Of a stretch of 64,000 nucleotides of DNA, positions 42,645-51,284 are shown one piece after another. Source of the stretch: Alkalihalobacillus sp047302405 (GTDB lineage: Bacteria > Bacillota > Bacilli > Bacillales > Bacillaceae_D); assembly GCF_047302405.1 (NCBI RefSeq), contig NZ_CP154853.1, positions 3,844,001 through 3,908,000 of the forward strand, in the 5' to 3' direction. Within the stretch, counting starts at the first letter, position 1. Each line of letters opens with the position of its first letter. The notes under the pieces are model-generated. The model did no database searches, was not told the DNA's origin, and was given only the letters and a program-made list of their open reading frames with translations. A program made the translations under genes and the position numbers.

Positions 42645-43202
42645 TTATCTATATGTATCATGAGTTGGAGCAAATAAGTCTTTTTCCGCCTTTCTGACAA
42701 CCGAAAAGTGGTCAACGTTATAATGACCATGCAACGTACTATTATGATGATTGATGATTTGTTCTGCACTTAAAACATCATTTCCCTTTGTTGAATGTCC
42801 ATTACCAACCAAGGTTACATCCATTCCTTGAATAGTTGCTGTTCTGACTGCACTATCAATACAATGTTGAGTTTCACACCCCATAATAACAATATGTTCA
42901 ATTTGTTGAGATTGTACGTGTTCCAGAAGACCTGTTCCATAAAAGGAATTTGTAGCCGTTTTATCAAAAAATTTTGCTTCATTAGGCATATCGATTTCAT
43001 TATGAATTTGAAACCCACTCCCTCTCCCTTCAGCGACATCAAGATCTCTCACAAATAGAACTGGAATATCGAGTTTTTTCGCTTTCTCAATCACTTTATT
43101 AATCGTTTTGATTAGCTGCTCTTTATTAAAAACCGCTTTCTCTTGTTGATTTCCATCGATTAACTCTTGCTGGGCATCAATGATTAACAATGCTTGGTTC
43201 AA
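42645..43202 (-). CDS. Isochorismatase-like cysteine hydrolase
   Basis: A 185-residue cysteine hydrolase. The catalytic triad is visible as the Asp in ALLIIDAQQELI, the Lys in FFDKTATNSF and the Cys in GCETQHCIDSAVRTA. It would hydrolyse an amide or vinyl ether such as nicotinamide or isochorismate; the substrate is not defined. TTG at 43202 is chosen because GAGGGGAG precedes it. The frame remains open upstream to 43499; see the findings. Confidence 0.87.
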   Translation of the reverse strand: MNQALLIIDAQQELIDGNQQEKAVFNKEQLIKTINKVIEKAKKLDIPVLFVRDLDVAEGRGSGFQIHNEIDMPNEAKFFDKTATNSFYGTGLLEHVQSQQIEHIVIMGCETQHCIDSAVRTATIQGMDVTLVGNGHSTKGNDVLSAEQIINHHNSTLHGHYNVDHFSVVRKAEKDLFAPTHDTYR

Positions 43203-43414
43203 ATTATTTCTCCCCTCATCCCTTTGAATAATCAATAATAACCTTCTTTTCTCCTTTCTGTAATAGGCACAAAATTCCTTCTTTACCTTTGTTTCGATAT
43301 AAAAACCGTTATAACCTGTAATCTCTACTTGATTTCCGTATTTTGCCCAAAAAGAAAGGCATTCCTTCTCAATTGAAGCAATACCTTTACCACCCAATAT
43401 CCATTTATAACCAC

Positions 43415-44362
43415 TTATCTTTTCTCTACTAGTAAATCTACATCCTCTAACCAACGTACCTCGTCCTCTGTTAACCGGATCTCTGAGCCTTCTAGACATG
43501 AAAGCAATTCATGTTCATTTTGTGCACCAATCAATGCCCCTGTCGGAAATGGTTGATTGAGCACATAAGCAAGAGCCACTTGTATAGCTGTAGCCCCTTT
43601 TTCTTCCGCCAAAACTTCCGCCCGACGGAGACGCTCCCAGTTTGCTTCATTATAAAAAACTCGAACGAGATCCTTATTACTCCGATCTTCAGGAGAAAAG
43701 CGCCCCGTAAAAAAGCCTCGCGCTTGGGAAGACCATGAAAGAATTGGGATTTGTTGCTCTTTATGCCACTTACAATCATCTGCTTCTGCTGAAACACACC
43801 CTGACCAAAACGGTTCATTCGGCTTAGCTAAACTCAAGTTCGGACTGCTAAATGTAAAGCCAATCAGTCCTTTAGAAGCTGCATACTCGTTAGCTTCCTG
43901 AATCCTCTCGACCGTCCAATTCGACCCACCGATTGCTTTGATTCTTCCAGCTACAATATGCTCATTTAACACATCCATAATTTCACTAACAGGAACATTC
44001 GGATCATCACGATGCAGGGCATATAAATCAACATAATCGGTTCCAAGACGTTCTAAGCTTTCAAACAAATCTTTTGAAATAGCTTCCGGATTGACCCGTG
44101 AACCATTTTGATCATGGTGAGCACCTTTCGTTAAAATAATGACGTCCTCACGATTGCCTCGCTCCCTCATCCATTGTCCAATCGCCACTTCACTCTCTCC
44201 TCCGCAATAGACATGAGCTGTATCAATCGTATTTCCACCAATGGAAAAAAAGCGATCTAACACTTCACAAACGGTTTCATAATTACTTGGGCGAAAATAA
44301 TCGGATCCTTGAATCAGTACAGATACTGGTTTCTCTAATCCTTGAATGCGAATCGTTTTCAT
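43415..44362 (-). CDS. Aldo/keto reductase
   Basis: A 315-residue NADPH-dependent TIM-barrel reductase. Catalytic Asp and Tyr are in NTIDTAHVYCGGESE, Lys in VIILTKGAHHD and His in LYALHRDDPN; the cofactor segment is PILSWSSQARGFFTG. GGAGGGT precedes the ATG. It is 12 bases from the oxidoreductase gene upstream on the same strand, so both are co-transcribed, probably for sugar or inositol-type substrates under the divergent AraC regulator. Confidence 0.92.
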   Translation of the reverse strand: MKTIRIQGLEKPVSVLIQGSDYFRPSNYETVCEVLDRFFSIGGNTIDTAHVYCGGESEVAIGQWMRERGNREDVIILTKGAHHDQNGSRVNPEAISKDLFESLERLGTDYVDLYALHRDDPNVPVSEIMDVLNEHIVAGRIKAIGGSNWTVERIQEANEYAASKGLIGFTFSSPNLSLAKPNEPFWSGCVSAEADDCKWHKEQQIPILSWSSQARGFFTGRFSPEDRSNKDLVRVFYNEANWERLRRAEVLAEEKGATAIQVALAYVLNQPFPTGALIGAQNEHELLSCLEGSEIRLTEDEVRWLEDVDLLVEKR

Positions 44363-44374
44363 AGTAAAACCCTC

Positions 44375-45373
44375 CTACTTGATTTCAATTCGTCGACGTT
44401 CTTCGGCTGACAATAAGCACGCATCGATTACTTTCATATTTAAAACAGCGTCTGAAGCTGGATATGGAAGTGGAACATCATTACGAATCCTATTCCCAAT
44501 CGCATCTGCTTGCAATGCATATTGATTAAGCCTCGGTACTTCAACCTCTACTTTTCCATCATTCGTAATCACAAAAAAATGATCTCCCTCTGATTGATCC
44601 GTAATAAACGCTGAAGGAACTTCAATTCGACCTTCTGCCCCAACAATTTCAAGCGTATTTCGAAAAGCCGCCCACATCCCACAATCAAAGGTCAATGCAA
44701 CACCTTGTTCAAACTCCAATAGTCCAGATGCCATCATATCAACACCATCATGCTCTTCAGAAAAGAAAGCATGAACGGTTGCTGCTTGAGGCTCTTTCCC
44801 TAATAACATTCGTGCTGCACTAATCGGGTAAACACCGACATCATATAATGAACCACCGCCCCATTCTTTTTTATACCGAATATTGCTAGAATTTTGTGCG
44901 TTATTAAAGGTGAATGCCCCGTGTATTCCACGTATCTCACCAATTTCCCCTGAATTCATTACCTCTTTAATCATCGAATAACGGGGATGGTATCGATACA
45001 TAAAAGCCTCAGCCAATATGACTCCTGCTTTTTCACAAGCCTCTTCCATTTCTTTCGCTTCTTCTCCATTTAAGGCGACTGGTTTTTCACATAACACATG
45101 CTTGCCCGCTTCAGCTGCTCGAATCGTCCACTCTTTATGAAGATGATTTGGCAGCGGAATGTAAACGGCTTCAATTGTTGAATCATCTAATAATTCATCA
45201 TAGCTTCCATAAGCTACTGGAATCGATAACTCTTGTGCCATTTCCTCTGCTTTTTCTTTCGTTCGACTAGCAATCGCCACAACCTCTCCTGTTTCTGATT
45301 GCTGTATACCTGGAATCACTGCTTTCTTGGCAATATTCGCACTTCCGATAATCCCCCAACGAATCTTTTCCAT
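44375..45373 (-). CDS. Gfo/Idh/MocA-family oxidoreductase
   Basis: A 332-residue NAD(P)-dependent dehydrogenase. Residues 1-120 form a Rossmann domain (RWGIIGSANIAKKAVIPGIQ, with the EKPVALN motif containing the catalytic Lys), followed by the beta-sheet substrate domain. AAGGAGG precedes the ATG at 45373. It forms an operon with the aldo/keto reductase downstream and is divergent from an AraC regulator. The sugar substrate is unknown. Confidence 0.92.
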   Translation of the reverse strand: MEKIRWGIIGSANIAKKAVIPGIQQSETGEVVAIASRTKEKAEEMAQELSIPVAYGSYDELLDDSTIEAVYIPLPNHLHKEWTIRAAEAGKHVLCEKPVALNGEEAKEMEEACEKAGVILAEAFMYRYHPRYSMIKEVMNSGEIGEIRGIHGAFTFNNAQNSSNIRYKKEWGGGSLYDVGVYPISAARMLLGKEPQAATVHAFFSEEHDGVDMMASGLLEFEQGVALTFDCGMWAAFRNTLEIVGAEGRIEVPSAFITDQSEGDHFFVITNDGKVEVEVPRLNQYALQADAIGNRIRNDVPLPYPASDAVLNMKVIDACLLSAEERRRIEIK

Positions 45374-45584
45374 TGTAAGCCTCCTTTTACTTAACACTAT
45401 ATTGCTAGTATAATAAATAAAGAATGAAATAAAAATATAAGCTTATTGACTTACGATAAAACAATATTGCCCATAAAAAAGGAGGGCGACTTTTCGTTCA
45501 TCTGCTATAACCATGTTCTGTCTCTCTATTCATTCATCAACTCTAAAATACGTTTTAAATCATCACCAAAAGGAGAGCTTCCTG

Positions 45585-46418
45585 ATGCGCAGACAAACAC
45601 TATTCCCTACATTAACAAAACACGAATATCTCATTCTCCCTGAATCGATTGGCCATTATCGGGATGATGTAGAACATTATGTAGCGAGAAAAGTAGGAAC
45701 ATTAAATAACTTTAGCATTCATTTTATTCTCTCAGGAACTGGTTACGTTGAAATCGATCACGAACGCTTTTTAGTCAAAAGAGGGGATGCTTTTTTATAT
45801 TTTCCGATGCAACAGCAATGTTATTATAGTAGCGAAGAGGATCCTTGGGATATTAGATGGGTTCACTTTTACGGGGACCACCTTCAATCGTTTCTTTCCG
45901 AAAAAGGATTTCAACGATTTATCTTGTGGAAATCTCAACAAATCGCCCATTTAGAAGCTGCCCATGAACATCTTCTTCATAAGGCAGAGCAACATTGTTT
46001 ACTACAGCTCTCACAAATTTCAACGGCCACTTATGCTTTTCTACTCGAATTCATCACAAATGTTCAGCCCAGACATTTAGGAGAAAAAGCAGAATTAGAT
46101 GATCGAATTCATACCCTTTTGCCACAAATGCAAAGCAAAGCATGTGAACCATTTGAGTTGGATTATTGGGCAAATGAAGCACAGGTTAGCACCTACTATT
46201 TTTGTCGATTATTTAAACGAGCGACACAGATGACACCGATGGCATTCATTACATTATGCAGATTACAACGTAGCAAACAATTATTACTTAAAGATAAAAA
46301 AATGACGGTTAAAGAAATTGCCGAACAATCAGGCTATACAAGTATTAGTTATTTCAACAAACGCTTTCTTGAACATGAAGGAATAACGCCTACTGAATAT
46401 CGCCAAATGTATCATTAA
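45585..46418 (+). CDS. AraC-family transcriptional regulator
   Basis: A 277-residue regulator with an N-terminal cupin-like sensor (NNFSIHFILSGTGYVEIDHE, KRGDAFLYFPMQQQCYY) and a C-terminal double HTH (LDYWANEAQVSTYYFCRLFK; VKEIAEQSGYTSISYFNKRF). ATG at 45585 follows AAGGAGAG. It is divergent from the Gfo/Idh - aldo/keto reductase operon, which it probably activates in response to a sugar. Confidence 0.88.
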   Translation: MRRQTLFPTLTKHEYLILPESIGHYRDDVEHYVARKVGTLNNFSIHFILSGTGYVEIDHERFLVKRGDAFLYFPMQQQCYYSSEEDPWDIRWVHFYGDHLQSFLSEKGFQRFILWKSQQIAHLEAAHEHLLHKAEQHCLLQLSQISTATYAFLLEFITNVQPRHLGEKAELDDRIHTLLPQMQSKACEPFELDYWANEAQVSTYYFCRLFKRATQMTPMAFITLCRLQRSKQLLLKDKKMTVKEIAEQSGYTSISYFNKRFLEHEGITPTEYRQMYH

Positions 46419-46516
46419 ACGTACATTTGCTCATACAATGACTTGTGATACAATATGGTCAACAGATAATATGGAAAAATGATGCACATAGAATTTTAAA
46501 GATAGGATGATACAAA

Positions 46517-48157
46517 ATGGAAAATTCCAATTTTCTACGGAGCTTAATAAAGAAAGACTTAGAAACAAACAAACGAGACCACGTCGTCACTCGATTCCCT
46601 CCAGAACCAAACGGCTACCTACATATTGGGCATGCAAAAGCGATTGTGATCAATTTTGACTTAGCTAATGATTTTAACGGGAAAGTGAACCTTCGTTTTG
46701 ATGATACGAATCCCCTTAAGGAAGACACCGAGTATGTTAACGCCATTAAAGAAGATCTCGAATGGTTAGGTTATAAATGGGATGGCCTTTTCTTTGCTTC
46801 GGATTACTTTCAAGAAATGTATGACCGAGCTGTTCTACTCATTAAAAAGGGAAAAGCCTATGTTGATGATTTGACCCAAGAGGAAATTCGTGAATACCGT
46901 GGAACGTTAACAGAACCAGGTAAGGACAGTCCTTATCGAAATCGCTCAATCGAGGAAAACCTTAAACTTTTTGAACAAATGCGTAACGGGGAGTTCGGTA
47001 ACGGTGAAAAAGTTTTACGTGCCAAAATCGATATGAGTTCACCAAATATCAACTTGCGTGATCCGGTCATTTATCGAATTGCCCATGCGACACATCATAA
47101 CACTGGCGATGCATGGTGCATTTATCCAATGTATGCCTTTGCTCATCCGTTAGAGGATGCGATTGAAGGTGTAACCCACTCCTTATGTACGACCGAATTT
47201 GAAGATCAACGCCCGCTTTATAATTGGGTAGTCGCTGAATGCGAGATGGAGCATATTCCTGAACAAACGGAATTCGGACGCTTAAACATTACAAATACGG
47301 TTATGAGTAAACGAAAGCTGAAACAGCTTGTAGACGAAAAAGTCGTCGACGGCTGGGATGACCCACGAATGCCAACGATCTCTGGGTTAAGACGGAGAGG
47401 GTATACACCTGAGGCGATCCGTACATTTGTAAGAGAAACAGGCGTCTCAAAAGGATCCGGAGAAGTCGATTCGCAAATGCTAGACTACTTTGTACGTGAA
47501 GATTTAAAATTGAAGGCTCCACGTACGATGGGAATCATCCGCCCATTAAAAGTCGTGATTACGAATTATCCAGAAGGACAAGTAGAAATGCTGGATGCCG
47601 AAATCAATCCAGAAAATCCAGAAATGGGCATGCGACAAATCCCATTTTCTAGAGAAATTTATATTGAACAAGAAGATTTTATGGAGAACCCTCCGAAAAA
47701 ATATTTCCGCTTATTCCCAGGTAACGAAGTTCGTTTAAAACATGCCTATTTCATTAAGTGCGAAGACGTAATTAAGGACGAAGAAGGAAATGTGATCGAA
47801 ATTCATTGTACGTACGATCCTGAAACCAAAAGCGGGAATGGGTTCACCGGAAGAAAAGTAAAAGGAACGCTTCATTGGGTCGAAGCCACACAAGCGATAC
47901 CAGCCGAATTCCGTTTATATGAGCCACTCCTTTTAAACAATGAAGGGGGCGCGGAAAAGAGCTTCCTTGAGCAAATCAACCCACAATCTTTACAAGTTCT
48001 TCAAGGCTTTATTGAACCAACAATGAAAGATATTCAAGCACAAGAGAAGTTTCAATTTTTCAGACATGGTTACTTTAATGTCGATCCAAAAGACACCACA
48101 ACGGAAAAACCCGTTTTTAATCTCATCGTTTCATTAAAGAGTTCATTTAAACTTTAA
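46517..48157 (+). CDS. glnS: Glutaminyl-tRNA synthetase
   Basis: A 546-residue class I synthetase very similar along its full length to E. coli GlnRS. It has the HIGH motif in FPPEPNGYLHIGHAKA, the KMSKS equivalent VMSKRKL, WCIYPMYAFAHPLEDAIEG, GWDDPRMPTISGLRRRGYTP and two C-terminal anticodon-binding beta-barrels. It charges tRNA-Gln directly. No YqeY fusion is present. Typical Bacillaceae such as B. subtilis lack GlnRS and use a non-discriminating GluRS plus GatCAB, so this gene is notable. TTGCTC with TACAAT (16 bases apart) upstream may be its promoter; no T-box is seen. Confidence 0.95.
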   Translation: MENSNFLRSLIKKDLETNKRDHVVTRFPPEPNGYLHIGHAKAIVINFDLANDFNGKVNLRFDDTNPLKEDTEYVNAIKEDLEWLGYKWDGLFFASDYFQEMYDRAVLLIKKGKAYVDDLTQEEIREYRGTLTEPGKDSPYRNRSIEENLKLFEQMRNGEFGNGEKVLRAKIDMSSPNINLRDPVIYRIAHATHHNTGDAWCIYPMYAFAHPLEDAIEGVTHSLCTTEFEDQRPLYNWVVAECEMEHIPEQTEFGRLNITNTVMSKRKLKQLVDEKVVDGWDDPRMPTISGLRRRGYTPEAIRTFVRETGVSKGSGEVDSQMLDYFVREDLKLKAPRTMGIIRPLKVVITNYPEGQVEMLDAEINPENPEMGMRQIPFSREIYIEQEDFMENPPKKYFRLFPGNEVRLKHAYFIKCEDVIKDEEGNVIEIHCTYDPETKSGNGFTGRKVKGTLHWVEATQAIPAEFRLYEPLLLNNEGGAEKSFLEQINPQSLQVLQGFIEPTMKDIQAQEKFQFFRHGYFNVDPKDTTTEKPVFNLIVSLKSSFKL

Positions 48158-48162
48158 AACAT

Positions 48163-48202
48163 AAAGTCCGTGAAAAAGTCATCCCTTTTTCACGGGCTTT
48201 TA
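48163..48202 (+). terminator. Terminator of glnS
   Basis: AAAGTCCGTGAAAAAG pairs with CTTTTTCACGGGCTTT and ends in TTTTAT. Confidence 0.9.
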
Positions 48203-48226
48203 TCTGCTTCCCGCTCTCATGTTTAA

Positions 48227-48325
48227 CTAAGGGTTCACTCCAATCCCCCATGGTTCATTTCCAACCGGAACCGTGGCAATCACCGTATTTGTTAATCCCT
48301 CAATGACCGAGACACTATGGATAAA
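48227..48325 (-). pseudogene. Remnant of a YVTN beta-propeller repeat protein
   Basis: The minus strand translates as HSVSVIEGLTNTVIATVPVG then NEPWGIGVNP and a stop. This is one repeat of the YVTN beta-propeller type (NTVIATVPVGxxPWGIAVxP). No start or further repeats remain. Confidence 0.65.
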
Positions 48326-48473
48326 ATAAGAAAACTTTCATTTTAAATAAACGTTTAATTAATGGATTAAGCAGCTATAGTTTCTTTTTTAGATTACTTC
48401 TTCTTAACCATTTAACAGTTGAATTCTCCCTAAATCAACTCCTTATAATACTCTAAAAGATATTTAATAATGT

Positions 48474-48570
48474 ATTGAATCCAGCCTGAATTTATATTAA
48501 TTTTACGATTGAATGAAGGTTGAGTTCATAGCGCTTTCCTGTTTTCCCCCTTCTCTCTTTCATCTACTTT
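48474..48570. repeat. Intergenic direct repeat, copy 2
   Basis: Starts ATTGAATCCAGCCTGAATTT and continues with GATACCGA near its end, matching 40298-40405. No coding potential is seen in 48326-48669. Confidence 0.6.
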
Positions 48571-48669
48571 GGATACCGATTTTTTAATTGGGTTACCTCC
48601 GTATGTAGCTTTGACAAAGATACCTCACAAACCCACATCTTACGTTAAATTAGAAGAACCCATTTTATC

Positions 48670-49446
48670 TTACTTATTATTATCTTTTCCTCTACTATTT
48701 TCTTTATCATCATAATACGCTTTCATTTCCTTATAAATATATCTAGCTATGTCTTCAGGGAAATAATTATTAAACTCATGAGTGTGCTTGGAAATAAAAT
48801 GATCATCATCAGTAAGATTTAAAAAGCGTTTACTCGCTGGAAATAAGTTATCCATTTTTGTTAGAATTTCTCGTACTTTTTTTCTGCTTGTTGAATCATT
48901 AGACTGAATAGCATTTCTAATCGCTTGAATTAAATGCCATGTTTCTCTATCTATTTTCTCTTTATATTCAGGATCATGAAGCAACTTTATTTCTTTTATG
49001 AGCTGCTTGTCAGCTATAAAATGTTCTTCCCATACTTGTATTTGTGATTTTTCCCGCCTAAATAAATCAAGCATAATAAAAGCAAATTCATCTAATTCTT
49101 CCTCAGAAATCCCTTCAATGTTGTATAGCCGCTCCATTCTTGTAATTACTTCTAACTTATCATTTAATTCCGCTTGTTTTTTTTCAATTAACTGCTTCTG
49201 TACTAACAATAACTCTCGATTTTTTAACTTCTGGTTAGTCATTTGTTCTTTTATTTCAATTAAAGATAGACCAAAATGTTTTAAAATCATTATTTGCTGA
49301 AAAAGTTCCCAGTCTAATCGTGTATATACTTTTCGACCATTTTTATTCAAATTTTTCGGAGTAAGTAACCCGATTTTATCATAGTACCGTAGTGTCCTCA
49401 CCGTTGAACCTACTAATTTTGCAAACTGACCAATTGTTACTTCCAT
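48670..49446 (-). CDS. MerR-family transcriptional regulator
   Basis: A 258-residue regulator with the N-terminal MerR HTH (TIGQFAKLVGSTVRTLRYYD, KIGLL), a coiled-coil dimerisation helix (LLLVQKQLIEKKQAELNDKL) and a helical effector domain of the TipA-S type. GGAGGGAGG precedes the ATG. It is divergent from an MFS transporter, and both genes have MerR-type promoters with 19-base spacers, so it probably activates both when it binds a drug. Confidence 0.9.
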   Translation of the reverse strand: MEVTIGQFAKLVGSTVRTLRYYDKIGLLTPKNLNKNGRKVYTRLDWELFQQIMILKHFGLSLIEIKEQMTNQKLKNRELLLVQKQLIEKKQAELNDKLEVITRMERLYNIEGISEEELDEFAFIMLDLFRREKSQIQVWEEHFIADKQLIKEIKLLHDPEYKEKIDRETWHLIQAIRNAIQSNDSTSRKKVREILTKMDNLFPASKRFLNLTDDDHFISKHTHEFNNYFPEDIARYIYKEMKAYYDDKENSRGKDNNK

Positions 49447-49469
49447 ATTAAGACCTCCCTCCTTACTGA

Positions 49470-49581
49470 ATTATATACTGTGACGTAACGTCGCAATCAA
49501 TATCCCTGTTAATCGTTTTAATAATATATTTAAGCTAAAAAAACAAAAGCTTGCTTACGACATTACGTCACAAGCTATGAT
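49470..49581. promoter_or_regulatory. Divergent MerR-type promoters with 19-bp spacers
   Basis: Minus strand: TTGATT (49500-49495), 19 bases, TATAAT (49475-49470). Plus strand: TTGCTT (49551-49556), 19 bases, TATGAT (49576-49581). Both spacers contain the dyad GACGTWACGTC or its close form (minus GACGTTACGTC; plus GACATTACGTC). A 19-base spacer is the hallmark of promoters realigned by MerR activators. Confidence 0.85.
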
Positions 49582-49615
49582 TGGTTCTATATTAAGTTTG
49601 AGAGGAAGGTTATGT

Positions 49616-50833
49616 ATGGAACAACAATCATTATTTCGAAATCGCCCTTTTATATTTCTATTTATTGGTGGTTTTTTAGCGATTATTGGTTTTAGCATGT
49701 TTTTTATGACAACAACTTGGTTTGTCATTTCTGATTTAGGTTCTGCTAGTTCATTGGGCCTTATACTTATTGCCATTACTGTGCCACGTATTCTCATGAT
49801 GGCTTTTGGTGGGGTTCTCGCGGATAAATTCAAGAAGACGACCATTATGTTCAGTACGAGTTCAATCCAAGGAGTATTACTAGTTATCATATTTTTATTG
49901 AACAATGCCAATCAATTAACCTTTGGATACCTGATTATTTTGGGATTCTTTTTTGGAACATTAGATGCTTTTTCTGGACCAGCTGGGACATCCTTAATCC
50001 CAAAAATAGTACAGAAAAACCAAATCAAACAAGCTAATGCCGTTATTCAGGGATTGGGTCAGATTGGTTTTGTTATTGGACCTATTATAGCTGGGAGTGT
50101 TATGGAATTCGCTGGCGTAACAACTGGTTATTTAGTCTCGGCTATTATTGTTCTTTTGTCTGCCTTTTTTATGTTTCCACCTTTCTTAAATGAAGGTCCC
50201 GTAGACAATACAATTAAACAAACACCGCTTAAAGATCTCATCGAAGGGTTTTCCTATGTAAAAGCAAGTAAATTTTTAATGACAGGTATCCTTATTTTAA
50301 TTACGTTAAACTTCTTTGCCTTTGGAGCGATATCCATTGCCATCCCGATTTTAGTGGAGACGTATGGAGGGACACCTATTAACCTTAGTTACATCGAAGC
50401 TGCTTTAGGGGTTGGGATGCTAGTAAGTACAGTCATAATCGGTGTGGTCAAAATACGCCGGAGGGGATTAACCTCGATTGCTGGATTAATTGCAACATTA
50501 ATCGTAGCTATAGCCTTTAGTCAAATTCCTAATTTGTATATTTTGACAGCATTAGCGTTCTTAATAGGATTTACCATGACATTTGTGGCCATCCCATTTT
50601 TCACTTCAGCACAAGAAGATACGGATCCCCGCATTATGGGAAGGGTCATGAGTATTGTCTTCTTAGCAATGAACGGGTTTGATCCGCTTGCCTATGCAAG
50701 CGTAACTTTACTCGTTTCTAGTGGATTTGATATTCAATTAATCATTTTTTCCTTTTCTATTGTTGGATTAATGATTGCTCTTGCCATTTTATGGAGAGGG
50801 CAGACGTTTAGAAATTACAAGTCGAACTATTAA
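49616..50833 (+). CDS. MFS efflux transporter
   Basis: A 405-residue major facilitator with about 12 helices (FIFLFIGGFLAIIGFSMFFM; loop motif GGVLADKFKKTTIM between helices 2 and 3; GRVMSIVFLAMNG). It resembles the enterobactin-exporter/macrolide-efflux (MFS_3) group. ATG at 49616 is chosen because AGAGGAAGG precedes it and an upstream ATG lies within the promoter. Control by the divergent MerR regulator suggests drug export. Confidence 0.9.
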   Translation: MEQQSLFRNRPFIFLFIGGFLAIIGFSMFFMTTTWFVISDLGSASSLGLILIAITVPRILMMAFGGVLADKFKKTTIMFSTSSIQGVLLVIIFLLNNANQLTFGYLIILGFFFGTLDAFSGPAGTSLIPKIVQKNQIKQANAVIQGLGQIGFVIGPIIAGSVMEFAGVTTGYLVSAIIVLLSAFFMFPPFLNEGPVDNTIKQTPLKDLIEGFSYVKASKFLMTGILILITLNFFAFGAISIAIPILVETYGGTPINLSYIEAALGVGMLVSTVIIGVVKIRRRGLTSIAGLIATLIVAIAFSQIPNLYILTALAFLIGFTMTFVAIPFFTSAQEDTDPRIMGRVMSIVFLAMNGFDPLAYASVTLLVSSGFDIQLIIFSFSIVGLMIALAILWRGQTFRNYKSNY

Positions 50834-51284
50834 TGTACCTTCAGGAAAAGACCACTTTTAAATAGTTAAATTCATATATTCTTTCTATTTCTAAGGCATT
50901 AAATTTATTACACTATATTTGATAGCTTCTTTAATTAAAAAACCTATAGTTTAAGTTTATTTCTTCTCAAACTTGTCTTCTATCAACTTTAATTCTTACA
51001 GCGTTTCTACTCCTTTAGAACATCAACAACAATAGCGTTAAACCTTCGAGGTTTAACGCTATTACAATTCATTTAGTTAAATTTTTTAAATCCATTCTTC
51101 CCCAAAACAATCGATTTCTCCTCCTTTTCTAATTTGATTTGTACCGAATATTCCTTCAATAATAATTGGTTCTTTCGTAAAGAGAGAAGATTGTAAACCA
51201 GTTGACGGTGAGAATTAATTCCTGTTATTCTAATTCCAGCATTATAGGCTAAGGTTGCATTCTCATTTAATTGGAGGTCTTTCT
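50834..51284. other. Intergenic region with a 14-bp hairpin
   Basis: The only clear structure is AATAGCGTTAAACC-TTCGA-GGTTTAACGCTATT (51031-51063), a perfect 14-bp stem that probably ends the MFS transcript although no T-run follows. A minus-strand frame at 51081-51278 is open but has no start signal. Confidence 0.6.

Noticed and set aside
46419..46516. T-box leader upstream of glnS
   Set aside because: The 98-base gap is too short and lacks the T-box sequence.
51081..51278. Minus-strand open frame ending KNGFKKFN
   Set aside because: Looks somewhat protein-like but has no start codon or ribosome site and overlaps the ribosome site of the YibE/F gene on the other strand.
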